From: Endobacterium cereale
Lineage (GTDB): Bacteria > Pseudomonadota > Alphaproteobacteria > Rhizobiales > Rhizobiaceae
Length of the DNA: 64,000 nt
NCBI RefSeq assembly: GCF_009617585.1
Contig: NZ_WIXI01000022.1
Span: 560,001 to 624,000 of the forward strand
Reading direction: 5' to 3'
Shown: positions 1 to 8,378 of the stretch, piece by piece
How positions within the stretch are numbered: position 1 is the first letter of the stretch
Layout: every line of letters starts with the position of its first letter
The notes under the pieces: generated by a model
Database searches by the model: none
Told to the model about the DNA's origin: nothing
What the model saw: the letters and a program-made list of their open reading frames with translations, nothing else
Position numbers and translations under genes: made by a program

Positions 1-328
1 TCTGCAGCTTTTCGACGACGTCGCCTTCGCCGATCAGGTCATGGGTGAGCTTGATGCCGGTGATTTCGGTAAAAGCCTTGGCGAGCGTTTTTGATTCATA
101 TTCATGCGTGGTCAAGGTTTCCGACACAACCTTGATATCCATGCCGGCAAACGGTTTTGCCGCATCGATGAACCACTGCATTTCCTTTTCCTGCTCGGCC
201 CGGGTGAGCGACGACTGATCGCCGATTTCCGCGTCGAGGAATTTCTTGGCCGCATTCATGTCGGCGAAGGCCGAACCTGTCATTGCCAGCAGCATGGCTG
301 CCGTCGTCGTCATCAGATGCCGTCGCAT
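1..328 (-). CDS. glpV: Glycerol ABC transporter substrate-binding protein GlpV (partial, N-terminus)
   Basis: The N-terminal 109 residues are in the window; the rest lies beyond its left edge. A signal peptide is visible (MRRHLMTTTAAMLLAMTGSAFA), so the product should be periplasmic and bind the substrate. It follows glpS-T-P-Q-U on the same strand, the known order of the rhizobial glycerol importer glpSTPQUV, so glycerol is the expected ligand. The start at 328 follows an AGGA-type ribosome site. The family match is read from residues such as the WFIDAAKPFAGM segment plus context; the ligand is inferred from context. Confidence 0.85.
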   Translation of the reverse strand, partial: MRRHLMTTTAAMLLAMTGSAFADMNAAKKFLDAEIGDQSSLTRAEQEKEMQWFIDAAKPFAGMDIKVVSETLTTHEYESKTLAKAFTEITGIKLTHDLIGEGDVVEKLQ

Positions 329-409
329 ATCAATATCCTCCCGGTTGATGCGATGCAGTCCCAAAAACTCTGGCAGCCGGACCTCCTCCCGCCGCCAATT
401 TGCCTGACC

Positions 410-691
410 TCAAACAAAGCGGAATACGCCGATCGCGTAGACCACCGAAAGCGCCAGAGCCCACCACAGGCTGGGGCCTCCAAGACCCAGCCATGCGAGA
501 TGAATGAAGGCGGATCCGAGCAGTGAAACGAACAGGCGGTCTCCGCGTGTCGTCTCAAACCGCAGGATGCCGAGCCGCGGACCACCGCCCGGCGAAAAGA
601 ACTCCCAGATGCCCATGGCCGCAATGAGCGCGAAGATCGTGATGAAGAACACTGCCGTCGGCAAAGTCCAGGCCATCCATGAGAAGCTCAT
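410..691 (-). CDS. glpU: Small membrane protein of the glycerol transporter, GlpU (DUF2160-like)
   Basis: A 93-residue hydrophobic protein with about three membrane segments. It lies between the permease gene glpQ and the binding-protein gene glpV, the place of GlpU in rhizobial glycerol operons, where it is an accessory membrane subunit of the importer. A longer reading frame exists, but the start at 691 (MSFSWMAWTLP) is preferred: it has a GAAAGGAGA ribosome site and removes a 12-residue extension (MPLAVCKKGERL) unlike the family. Its molecular role is not evident from the sequence. Confidence 0.82.
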   Translation of the reverse strand: MSFSWMAWTLPTAVFFITIFALIAAMGIWEFFSPGGGPRLGILRFETTRGDRLFVSLLGSAFIHLAWLGLGGPSLWWALALSVVYAIGVFRFV

Positions 692-707
692 GAGACGCTC
701 TCCTTTC

Positions 708-1538
708 TTACACACGGCCAAGGGCAAAACCCTTGGCGATGTAGTTGCGGACGAAATAGATGACGAGCGCGCCCGGAATGATGGTCAACACCCCGGCGGC
801 GGCCAGCACACCCCAATCCATGCCCGAGGCCGACACCGTGCGGGTCATGGTCGCCGCGATCGGCTTGGCATCCGTCGTCGTCAGCGTGCGGGCGATCAGA
901 AGTTCGACCCAAGAGAACATGAAGCAGAAGAAGGCGGCGACACCTATGCCCGACGCAATCAGCGGCATGAAGATTTTCACGAAAAAGCGCGGGAAGGAAT
1001 AACCGTCGATATAGGCGGTTTCGTCTATCTCCTTCGGCACGCCGGACATGAAACCTTCGAGGATCCACACAGCCAGCGGCACATTGAACAGGCAATGGGC
1101 GATGGCAACGGCGATATGCGTGTCGATCAGACCGAAGGCGGAATAGAGCTGGAAGAAGGGCAAGGCAAAAACGGCGGGTGGCGCCATGCGGTTGGTCAAC
1201 AGCCAGAAGAACAGGTGCTTGTCGCCAAGGAACCGGTAACGCGAGAAGGCGTAGGCCGCCGGCAGCGCCACCAGAACCGAAATCACCGTGTTCATCACCA
1301 CATAGGTAATGGAGTTGATATAGCCGTTATACCAGGCGGGATCGGTGAAAATGACCGTGTAATTGCGAAGCGTCGGGTTCTGCGGCCACAGCGTCAGTTG
1401 GCCGAGGATCTCGCTATTCGTCTTGAAGCTCATGTTGATGAGCCAATAGATCGGCAGGGCCAGAAAGATGATGTAGATCACCGGGATCAGGAAACCGAAA
1501 CGGGCGCCACTGCTGTTATTGATCAGATTGCTGTTCAT
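708..1538 (-). CDS. glpQ: Glycerol ABC transporter permease GlpQ
   Basis: A 276-residue inner-membrane permease of the binding-protein-dependent (MalG-like) type with about six membrane spans. The cytoplasmic EAA-loop signature that contacts the ATPases is seen as DETAYIDGYSFPRFF. It pairs with GlpP to form the channel. The start at 1538 (MNSNLINNSS) has a GAGGAG ribosome site; the longer frame would run into the upstream gene. It lies 10 nt downstream of glpP, so cotranscription is likely. Confidence 0.9.
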   Translation of the reverse strand: MNSNLINNSSGARFGFLIPVIYIIFLALPIYWLINMSFKTNSEILGQLTLWPQNPTLRNYTVIFTDPAWYNGYINSITYVVMNTVISVLVALPAAYAFSRYRFLGDKHLFFWLLTNRMAPPAVFALPFFQLYSAFGLIDTHIAVAIAHCLFNVPLAVWILEGFMSGVPKEIDETAYIDGYSFPRFFVKIFMPLIASGIGVAAFFCFMFSWVELLIARTLTTTDAKPIAATMTRTVSASGMDWGVLAAAGVLTIIPGALVIYFVRNYIAKGFALGRV

Positions 1539-1548
1539 GATCCGCTCC

Positions 1549-2418
1549 TCAACTCTGCTCGGCATCGCTCTGGGTCATGACGGTGTAGAACACCCATGAC
1601 ATGAGGAGGATGATCAGGAAGTAGATGATCGACATGGCCGCAGCCGGTCCCAGGTCGAACTGGCCGATCGCCATTTTTACGAGATCGATGGACAGGAACG
1701 TGGTGGAATTACCGGGCCCGCCGCCGGTGACGACAAAAGGTTCGGTATAGATCATGAATGAGTCCATGAAGCGCAGCAGCACTGCGATCAGCAGGACACG
1801 CTTCATTTTCGGCAACTGGATATGGCGGAAGACCGACCATCGCGACGCGCCATCGATACGGGCGGCCTGATAATAAGCGTCAGGAATGGAGACGAGACCG
1901 GCGTAACACAACAGCACGACAAGGCTCGTCCAGTGCCAGACATCCATGACGATGACGGTTGCCCAGGCATGCGCCGTGTTCTGGGTGTAGTTGTAGGAAA
2001 TGCCGAGCGAATTGAGGAAATAGCCGAGCAGGCCAATATCGACGCGACCGAACACCTGCCATATGGTGCCGACCACATTCCACGGGATCAGCAGTGGCAG
2101 CGCCATCAGCACGAGGCAGACCGGCACGCCGGGACCATGTTTTGGCATGTTGAGCGCGATCAATATTCCGAGCGGCACTTCGATGGCGAGAATGACGGCG
2201 GAGAAGACCAGGTTGCGCCAGAGTGCATCCCAGAAACGCGGCGAGGTGAGGATTTCGACGAACCAGTCGGTACCGGCCCAGAAGAACTGGTTGTTTCCAA
2301 AGGTGTCCTGCACCGAATAATTCACCACCGTCATCAGCGGAATGACGGCGGAAAAGGCGACCAGCACCAGAACCGGCAGGACCAGAAACCAGGCTTTGTT
2401 GTTCCACGTCTTTTCCAT
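1549..2418 (-). CDS. glpP: Glycerol ABC transporter permease GlpP
   Basis: A 289-residue permease of the MalF/UgpA type with about six membrane helices and an EAA loop (AARIDGASRWSVFRHI). It forms the membrane channel with GlpQ. The chosen start (2418, MEKTWNNKAWF) begins just before the first membrane helix and follows a G-rich ribosome site. The longer open frame adds 31 residues with no membrane character that overlap glpT. Only 4 nt separate it from glpT, indicating translational coupling. Confidence 0.9.
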   Translation of the reverse strand: MEKTWNNKAWFLVLPVLVLVAFSAVIPLMTVVNYSVQDTFGNNQFFWAGTDWFVEILTSPRFWDALWRNLVFSAVILAIEVPLGILIALNMPKHGPGVPVCLVLMALPLLIPWNVVGTIWQVFGRVDIGLLGYFLNSLGISYNYTQNTAHAWATVIVMDVWHWTSLVVLLCYAGLVSIPDAYYQAARIDGASRWSVFRHIQLPKMKRVLLIAVLLRFMDSFMIYTEPFVVTGGGPGNSTTFLSIDLVKMAIGQFDLGPAAAMSIIYFLIILLMSWVFYTVMTQSDAEQS

Positions 2419-2422
2419 GGTG

Positions 2423-3508
2423 CTAGCCCCCCTGCCCTGATGATTGGTTCTCGACCCGCCAGCTATCGGAAAAAATGCCGATGGCATGTTGGTCGAAGGA
2501 CACTTTCGCATCCGTCGGGATGTCGTCGTCCTCGGCCAGCACGATGGACAGTGGCTGGCCGCAGAATGTGGCGCGCACGATCTTCTGGCGGCCGATGTCT
2601 TCCACCTTGTTGACTGTGACCGGCATGCCGTCGCGCCCGAGTTTTATGAATTCCGGGCGAATGCCGAGTTCTATTCTGCCCTCACCTTTGAGTGCGGGCG
2701 CATTGGCCAATGCGATCGTCTGGTCACCAACGCGGGCCATTGCTCCATCCACCGAGGCCGGCATAAAATTCATGCCCGGTGATCCGATGAAATAACCGAC
2801 GAATGTGTGGCTCGGCCGCTCAAACAGTTCCGCCGGTGTTCCGATCTGCACGATCTGACCGTCATGCATGACGACCACCTTGTCGGCAAAGGTCAAAGCC
2901 TCGGTCTGGTCATGGGTGACATAGACCATGGTGAAACGCGATTGCCGGTGCAGCCGTTTCAACTGCGAGCGCAGCACCCATTTCATATGCGGATCGATAA
3001 CCGTCAGCGGTTCGTCGAACAGGATGGCATTGACGTTTGCCCTTACAAGTCCGCGCCCGAGCGAGATTTTCTGCTTCTGGTCGGCGGTCAGCCGCTGCGC
3101 CCTGCGTTTCGCCATGCCGGCGAGATCTGTCATTTCGAGGATTTCGTTGACGCGTTTTTCGACCTCGGCTTCCGGCACCTTTCGATTGCGCAAAGGGAAG
3201 GCGAGATTATCGAATACCGTCATCGTGTCGTAGACGACCGGAAACTGAAACACCTGGGCGATATTGCGCTCTTCCGTGGAAAGCTGCGTGACATCCTTGC
3301 CATCGAACAGGATGCGGCCGTCAGACGGCTGCAACAGACCGGAAATGATGTTGAGCAGCGTAGTCTTGCCGCAGCCGGAAGGGCCGAGCAGCGCATAGGC
3401 ACCGCCATCCTCCCATTCATGATGCACTTCCTTCAGCGCATAATCCCCGGCCGCCTTGGCGCGCGGGCTGTAGGCGTGGCGGATATGTTCGAGCGAAATG
3501 CGTGCCAT
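2423..3508 (-). CDS. glpT: Glycerol ABC transporter ATP-binding protein GlpT (degenerate signature)
   Basis: A 361-residue MalK/UgpC-like ATPase. Walker A is GPSGCGKT (residues 42-49), Walker B plus Glu is AILFDEP (about 161-167) and the switch His is present (THDQ, H199). The ABC signature is not LSGGQ but LTADQ (140-144). The C-terminal 110 residues form a TOBE-type regulatory domain. It is the second of two different ATPases in this operon; see GlpS for the complementary defect. The start at 3508 has a GGAGGGGAC ribosome site. Confidence 0.9.
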   Translation of the reverse strand: MARISLEHIRHAYSPRAKAAGDYALKEVHHEWEDGGAYALLGPSGCGKTTLLNIISGLLQPSDGRILFDGKDVTQLSTEERNIAQVFQFPVVYDTMTVFDNLAFPLRNRKVPEAEVEKRVNEILEMTDLAGMAKRRAQRLTADQKQKISLGRGLVRANVNAILFDEPLTVIDPHMKWVLRSQLKRLHRQSRFTMVYVTHDQTEALTFADKVVVMHDGQIVQIGTPAELFERPSHTFVGYFIGSPGMNFMPASVDGAMARVGDQTIALANAPALKGEGRIELGIRPEFIKLGRDGMPVTVNKVEDIGRQKIVRATFCGQPLSIVLAEDDDIPTDAKVSFDQHAIGIFSDSWRVENQSSGQGG

Positions 3509-3521
3509 ATCGTCCCCTCCT

Positions 3522-4604
3522 TCACGCCGCGATCGGCGCAGCATTGAGCGCCTTGCCGGTCGATTGATCGAACGCCATCAGGTGGCGGCTGTCGAGATGG
3601 ACCTCAATCTGCTGGTCCAGCTCGATATCGTGAATGCCATGCGCCAGCATCACCCAGCGGTGACCGGCGAAATCGAGATGAATGAAACTCTCCGAGCCGG
3701 CGATTTCCGAGACCAGCGTGCGCGCCTTCAAAGGCGTGGTGTGGCCGTTGGCGGCGTGGAGAAAGAGATGATGCGGCTGGAAGGCTAGGACGACCGGACC
3801 TTCGGCCACCGAAGCAAGATGCGGCGGCACCGACATCACCGGCTCTCCATTCAGCGCAAAACTGTTGCCCGAACGGACAAGCGCGATCGTGTTGAGCGGC
3901 GGGTCGGCGAAGATTTTTGCGGTAACGAGATCGGCAGGCTGACGGTACACGTCGACCGTCCTGCCGAACTGCGTCACGGCTCCCTCGTGCAGGGTAGCTG
4001 TAGAACCACCGAGCAGCAGTGCTTCGGAAGGTTCGGTGGTGGCGTAAACGAAGATCGCACCGGAGGCGGCAAAGAGTTTTGGCAGCTCCTCACGCAATTC
4101 CTCGCGCAGCTTGTAATCGAGATTGGCGAGCGGTTCGTCCAGCAGCACGAGATTGGCATTCTTGACGATGGCGCGCGCCAGCGCCGTGCGCTGCTGCTGG
4201 CCGCCGGAAAGATTGAGCGGTGTGCGATCGAGATAAGGCGTCAGCTTCAGAAGCTCGGCGGCCTTCTTCACCTCGCGGTCGATGGTGGCGGCATCCTTTC
4301 CGGCAATGCGCATCGGCGAGGCGATGTTTTCATAGACGGTCAAGGCCGGGTAATTGATGAACTGCTGGTAGACCATCGCGACATTGCGCTTCTGCACCGG
4401 CAGGCCGGTCACGTCGGCGCCATCGAAAAACACCGAACCCTCGGTCGGCTTGTCCAGCCCCGCCATCAGCCGCATCAGCGACGTCTTGCCGGCAAGCGTC
4501 GGCCCGAGCAGGACATTCAGCGTGCCCCGCTTTAATGTCAGGTCGGTCGGGCGAATATGATATTCGCCCGCCACCGTCTTCGACACGTTGCGCAATTCCA
4601 GCAT
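3522..4604 (-). CDS. glpS: Glycerol ABC transporter ATP-binding protein GlpS (switch His missing)
   Basis: A 360-residue ATPase. Walker A is GPTLAGKT (34-41), the signature is a good LSGGQ (132-136) and Walker B is LVLLDEP (152-158). At the H-loop, where ThrHisAspGln is expected, it reads TTEPSEA, so Thr190 replaces the switch His. Paired with GlpT, the importer would have one complete and one degenerate ATP site. A C-terminal TOBE-like domain follows. It is the first transporter gene after glpD, 51 nt downstream. The start at 4604 (MLELRNVSKT) is the usual family start. Confidence 0.9.
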   Translation of the reverse strand: MLELRNVSKTVAGEYHIRPTDLTLKRGTLNVLLGPTLAGKTSLMRLMAGLDKPTEGSVFFDGADVTGLPVQKRNVAMVYQQFINYPALTVYENIASPMRIAGKDAATIDREVKKAAELLKLTPYLDRTPLNLSGGQQQRTALARAIVKNANLVLLDEPLANLDYKLREELREELPKLFAASGAIFVYATTEPSEALLLGGSTATLHEGAVTQFGRTVDVYRQPADLVTAKIFADPPLNTIALVRSGNSFALNGEPVMSVPPHLASVAEGPVVLAFQPHHLFLHAANGHTTPLKARTLVSEIAGSESFIHLDFAGHRWVMLAHGIHDIELDQQIEVHLDSRHLMAFDQSTGKALNAAPIAA

Positions 4605-4655
4605 ACGAACCTCGGGCCTCCCAACCCTTGGATACAAGCGGCTATGTCGATGGCC

Positions 4656-6164
4656 TCAAGCGGCCCGGCGAACTCCCGACATGTATTCCTCCAGTCCCGC
4701 GGCCTCCTCCGCCGTCAGGACCAATCCCTGCTTGGTGCGGCGCCACAGCACATCTTCTGCCGTGACCGCCCATTCCTTTTCGATCAGGAAGCGGACTTCC
4801 GCCTCATGAAGCGTGCCACCGAAATGGCGACCAAGCCCCTCTATCGTTTTGGCATCGGCGAGGATCGCCTTTGCATCGGTACCGTAACACTTGATCAGCC
4901 GCGCCGCGTGGCGTTTCGACAGGAACGGATAAGCCGAAAGCAATTTCCGCTCTTCGCTGGCAGCGCCCGTGACGGCAAAATCACCACCCGGCAACCGGCT
5001 TTTAGCCGTCCAGGGCGTGCCCTTGGCGCCGATCGCCTCACCAATCTTTTCCAGCGCATGCTCCGAAAGCCGGCGATAGGTCGTCAGCTTGCCACCAAAC
5101 ACGTTGAGCAGCGGCGCGCCATCGGCATCGACTTTCAGCACATAATCGCGCGACGCTTCCTGGGCCTTCGACGCACCATCATCATAAAGCGGGCGCACGG
5201 CCGAATAGGTCCAGACGATATCTTCCGGCTTTACCGGCTCGGCAAAATATTCGCTTGCGGCATTGCAGAGATACTGAATCTCTTCCTGACTGATCTTAAC
5301 GTCCTTCGGATCGTCGGAATAGTCGCGATCCGTCGTGCCGATCAGGGTGAAATCATTCTCGTAAGGAATAGCAAAGAAAATGCGGTTGTCCGGGTTCTGG
5401 AAGAAATAGGCGCGCGTATCGTCGAACTTCTTCTTCACGATGATATGGCTGCCCTGCACGAGACGGACATTATGGACATTGTTGCGGCCCATCGCGCCCG
5501 ACAGAACCTGATCGACCCAGGGTCCGCCGGCATTGACCAGCATGCGTGCGCGGTGGCTTGTCGTGACACCGGATATTTCGTCGCGAACCTCGATCTGCCA
5601 CAGACCGGCTTCGCGGCGGGCCGACACCACTTTCGCGCGGCTCATGATTTTTGCGCCACGATTGGCGGCATCGCGGGCATTGAGCACGACCATGCGGGCA
5701 TCATCCACCCAGCCATCCGAATATTCGAACGCCTTGCCGAAAATAGGCTTTAACGGACGACCGGCCGGATCGCTCTTGAGGTTCAGCGTTTTTGTCGCTG
5801 GCAGCAGCTTGCGACCGCCAAGATGATCATAAAGGAACAGGCCGATCCGGATCAGCCAGGCCGGGCGCACACCGCCCTTCTGGAAAGGCAGGACAAAACG
5901 CAGCGGCCAGATGACATGCGGTGCCATCGCCCACAGCACTTCGCGCTCCATCAGCGCTTCGCGCACCAGACGGAATTCATAGTGTTCGAGATAACGCAGG
6001 CCACCATGGATCAGTTTGGTGGCGCCGGAAGACGTGCCGGAGGCAAAGTCGTTCATTTCCGCAAGCGCTACGGAATACCCACGGCCCGCCGCATCACGCG
6101 CGATACCGCAGCCATTGATGCCGCCGCCAATTACGAAAAGATCGAAAATCCTATCGTCCGACAT
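4656..6164 (-). CDS. glpD: Glycerol-3-phosphate dehydrogenase GlpD
   Basis: A 502-residue FAD-dependent dehydrogenase that oxidises sn-glycerol-3-phosphate to dihydroxyacetone phosphate at the inner membrane. The FAD-binding motif GGGINGCGIARDAAGRG lies near the N-terminus, followed by the family segment ASGTSSGATKLIHGGLRYLE, here split as SSGATKLIHGG and LRYLE. Length is normal for the family. It sits at the head of the glycerol importer operon behind the repressor glpR. The start at 6164 (MSDDRIFDLF) follows GTAAGG; the longer frame would add 23 residues before the FAD fold. Confidence 0.96.
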   Translation of the reverse strand: MSDDRIFDLFVIGGGINGCGIARDAAGRGYSVALAEMNDFASGTSSGATKLIHGGLRYLEHYEFRLVREALMEREVLWAMAPHVIWPLRFVLPFQKGGVRPAWLIRIGLFLYDHLGGRKLLPATKTLNLKSDPAGRPLKPIFGKAFEYSDGWVDDARMVVLNARDAANRGAKIMSRAKVVSARREAGLWQIEVRDEISGVTTSHRARMLVNAGGPWVDQVLSGAMGRNNVHNVRLVQGSHIIVKKKFDDTRAYFFQNPDNRIFFAIPYENDFTLIGTTDRDYSDDPKDVKISQEEIQYLCNAASEYFAEPVKPEDIVWTYSAVRPLYDDGASKAQEASRDYVLKVDADGAPLLNVFGGKLTTYRRLSEHALEKIGEAIGAKGTPWTAKSRLPGGDFAVTGAASEERKLLSAYPFLSKRHAARLIKCYGTDAKAILADAKTIEGLGRHFGGTLHEAEVRFLIEKEWAVTAEDVLWRRTKQGLVLTAEEAAGLEEYMSGVRRAA

Positions 6165-6240
6165 AACCTTACCGATCCGCATAACTTCCATTGGCGCATT
6201 GCAGCATGCAATTGCGCAATTGCGAAACAACAACAGTCTA

Positions 6241-6257
6241 AAACGAAAGAAAAACGA
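6241..6257. promoter_or_regulatory. Direct AAACGAA repeats before glpD (possible GlpR sites)
   Basis: Two copies of AAACGAA lie 10 nt apart (6241-6247 and 6251-6257) in the 132-nt glpR-glpD gap. The same core recurs as an inverted pair upstream of glpR. One helical turn of spacing suits a dimeric DeoR repressor. Binding is inferred. Confidence 0.4.
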
Positions 6258-6296
6258 ATGTCAAATGAACATTAAAGATTGGTCGAAACCGGGATT

Positions 6297-7058
6297 TCAG
6301 CCCGTTTCAACCAGCCGCACGTCATGTTCCGCACAGATCCGCCTGATCTCCTCCGACGGACAGATATCGGTGATAAACGTATGCACCTGTGAAACATGCC
6401 CCATGCGAACCGGCGCCGTACGCTCGAATTTCGAGGCGTCCGACACAAGAATGACATGGCGGGCATTGGCGATGATCGCCTGCGCAACCTTCACTTCGCG
6501 AAAATCGAAATCGAGCAACGCGCCATCCGCATCGATGGCGGACACGCCGATGACCGCATAATCCACCTTGAACTGACGTATGAAATCGACCGCCGCCTCC
6601 CCGACGATGCCGCCATCCGAACCACGCACCACGCCACCGGCAATGATCACCTCGATAGAGGGGTAGACGCGCAAGCGATTGGCAACATTGATGTTATTGG
6701 TAATAACCATCAACTCCCGGTGATCCACCAAAGCCTCGCCGACCGCCTCCGTCGTGGTGCCGATATTGATGAAAAGCGAGGAATTGTCGGGAATGATATT
6801 GCCGGCGGCCTTGCCGATCGCCTGCTTCTGGGCCGCCGCCATCAGGCGCCGGGCATCGTATTTAACGTTTTCGTTGCCGCTTGGAAAAACTGCGCCGCCA
6901 TGGATGCGGTTCAGCACCTTGCCATCGCACAGATCGTTTAGATCCTTGCGGATCGTCTGCGGCGTCACCTGAAAGAGATTGGCGAGATCCTCGACGAGCA
7001 CCCTGCCTTGCGTCTTGGCGATCGCAAGAATGTCCTCTTGCCGACTGGAAAGCTGCAT
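6297..7058 (-). CDS. glpR: DeoR-family transcriptional repressor of glycerol use, GlpR
   Basis: A 253-residue DeoR/GlpR regulator. The N-terminal winged helix-turn-helix has the family motif (LANLFQVTPQTIRKDLNDL, then RIHGGAVFP). The C-terminal sensor domain of the sugar-phosphate-isomerase-like type contains INIGTTTEAV, a phosphate-binding loop. In the family, glycerol-3-phosphate relieves repression. It is encoded just upstream of glpD on the same strand, so control of glpD-glpSTPQUV and autoregulation are likely. The start at 7058 is the conventional MQLSSRQEDIL. Confidence 0.9.
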   Translation of the reverse strand: MQLSSRQEDILAIAKTQGRVLVEDLANLFQVTPQTIRKDLNDLCDGKVLNRIHGGAVFPSGNENVKYDARRLMAAAQKQAIGKAAGNIIPDNSSLFINIGTTTEAVGEALVDHRELMVITNNINVANRLRVYPSIEVIIAGGVVRGSDGGIVGEAAVDFIRQFKVDYAVIGVSAIDADGALLDFDFREVKVAQAIIANARHVILVSDASKFERTAPVRMGHVSQVHTFITDICPSEEIRRICAEHDVRLVETG

Positions 7059-7071
7059 GATCCGCTCCGAT

Positions 7072-7104
7072 TTTCGTTTTCCGTCATTTTATGGAAAAAC
7101 GAAA
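7072..7104. promoter_or_regulatory. Inverted repeat upstream of glpR, probable GlpR operator
   Basis: Arms TTTCGTTTT (7072-7080) and AAAACGAAA (7096-7104) form a perfect 9-bp inverted repeat beginning 14 nt before the glpR start. The AACGAAA core also occurs before glpD. The repressor assignment is inferred from position and the shared core. Confidence 0.5.
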
Positions 7105-7300
7105 CCGCGACAAGGCATTTCGAAAGCGTTTCATTGGCTGGTATATCGGACCGTGGCGAAATGAAACGACCCGCAAAAACACCGTTGACAAGCTTTCGAA
7201 TCGGGCGCATTGATGCCGACATGATCACGAACCTGTCCACCGCCTGCTCGTATTTTTGGTCGTACCTTTAAAGGGCGGCCAGACAGATCATATTGTCACA

Positions 7301-7325
7301 AAAGCCGCCGTCAGGCGGCTTTTTG
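7301..7325 (+). terminator. Intrinsic terminator-like hairpin upstream of the GNAT gene
   Basis: Stem AGCCGCC / GGCGGCT with a GTCA loop, extended by A-T pairs and followed by a T run (7320-7324). It lies 56 nt before the start at 7381 and reads in the same direction as that gene. No gene ends on the plus strand before it, so it could end a small RNA or act as an attenuator. A TTGACA box lies at about 7185-7190. Confidence 0.6.
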
Positions 7326-7380
7326 ATGAAAACAGCGTCCTGACGGCAAACCTCTCGAAGAAAAGCCAAGGACGAACACG

Positions 7381-7929
7381 ATGCCAACCCTCTCTTCCGC
7401 ACCGGATCTATTGAAACCGGCCGCCCTGCATGCGGGCAGCCAGATCGATATTGCCAAAACAGCACTCGCACGCCCGCCGGTCGTTGCCATCCGTGCCGCC
7501 CGCCGCGCCGACCTGCCGCAGCTCGGCGACATGATCGCGGCACTTGCAACCCACCACAACGATGCCTCGGCCATCACCTCGGAAATTCTCGAGCGCGACC
7601 TGTTTGGCCCGGTTCCGTGGATTACCGCGCTTGTGGCGGATGGTGGAGAAGGCCTGATCGGTTACGCGATCCTCGTGCCGCTCTACCGCGCCCAGGAAGG
7701 CAAGCGCGGCATGGACCTGCACCATTTGTTCGTGCGCGAAGGCCATCGCGGCCACGGCATCGGCCACCATCTGGTGACCCGCGCCCGTGATCTCGCCCGC
7801 AATGCCGGCTGCGATTATCTTTCGGTCGGCGCTGCCACCGGCAATTTTGCCGCCCACCGCTTTTATGAACACATGGATTTTAAACCGCGGCCGGTGACAG
7901 GCATGCGGTATACGCAGGCGCTGGCCTAA
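7381..7929 (+). CDS. GNAT-family N-acetyltransferase
   Basis: 182 residues with an unusual 35-residue N-terminal extension, then a GNAT fold starting at VAIRAARRADLPQLG. The acetyl-CoA-binding motif A is visible as EGHRGHGIGHHLV, and motif B as NFAAHRFYEHMDF. It should transfer an acetyl group to an amine; the substrate cannot be read. The start follows an AAGGA ribosome site and there is no operon partner. The same-length minus-strand frame is a shadow. Confidence 0.85.
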   Translation: MPTLSSAPDLLKPAALHAGSQIDIAKTALARPPVVAIRAARRADLPQLGDMIAALATHHNDASAITSEILERDLFGPVPWITALVADGGEGLIGYAILVPLYRAQEGKRGMDLHHLFVREGHRGHGIGHHLVTRARDLARNAGCDYLSVGAATGNFAAHRFYEHMDFKPRPVTGMRYTQALA

Positions 7930-7940
7930 ACGAGCCTTTT

Positions 7941-7970
7941 CGGCGATCCCCACCTTGGCTGGGATCGCCG
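7941..7970. repeat. Perfect 10-bp inverted repeat after the GNAT gene
   Basis: CGGCGATCCC and GGGATCGCCG are separated by 10 nt, 11 nt after the GNAT stop codon. There is no T run on either side, so it is a strong hairpin (perhaps mRNA-end protection or weak termination) rather than a typical terminator. Confidence 0.55.
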
Positions 7971-8016
7971 GACTGCCGCGATCAGCGCGATGCGGCCTTG
8001 GCCAGAACTTTGGCTT

Positions 8017-8358
8017 TCACTCGTTTCCATCCAAGACACGACAGCTTTTCACCTGTCTTTGGTCGTCTGCCGGCGTCAACTCACCAAGCGCGCGACGAAT
8101 ATCGCGACTGTTGAGGTTGAGGCTTCGGCCTTGCGGGATGGACTGGCGATCTATCTTGGCCCATGCCGCCGCCTGAAACACCTCAGCATTGTTTGCATAA
8201 TAGGCAAGGCAATCCGCCACAACAGGGTCGAAACCGATCAGGATGCGAAAGGCGCGACGATGCACTAAGCACGCCGCGCCATGATCTTTTCCTTCGAAGA
8301 AAACGGCAAAGCCGAGCGCATCGAGATCGTCACGCCAGATTGCCGCCCTCTCCTCCAT
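8017..8358 (-). CDS. Small unknown protein downstream of cbtA
   Basis: 113 residues, soluble, no signal peptide and no clear catalytic motif. The layout (a short beta-rich N-terminal half, then FQAAAWAKIDRQSI) faintly recalls DUF1488-type proteins, but this is not secure. It begins 20 nt after cbtA on the same strand with a GGAGG ribosome site nine bases upstream, so it is probably the third gene of the B12-riboswitch operon. A GTG one codon earlier (8361) is an alternative start. Confidence 0.6.
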   Translation of the reverse strand: MEERAAIWRDDLDALGFAVFFEGKDHGAACLVHRRAFRILIGFDPVVADCLAYYANNAEVFQAAAWAKIDRQSIPQGRSLNLNSRDIRRALGELTPADDQRQVKSCRVLDGNE

Positions 8359-8378
8359 CACATCAGGCCTCCATCATA

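Noticed and set aside
504..1580. A 358-codon plus-strand frame opposite glpU and glpQ
   Set aside because: It is rich in His, Arg, Gly and Gln with no known fold, and runs antisense to two recognised transporter genes.
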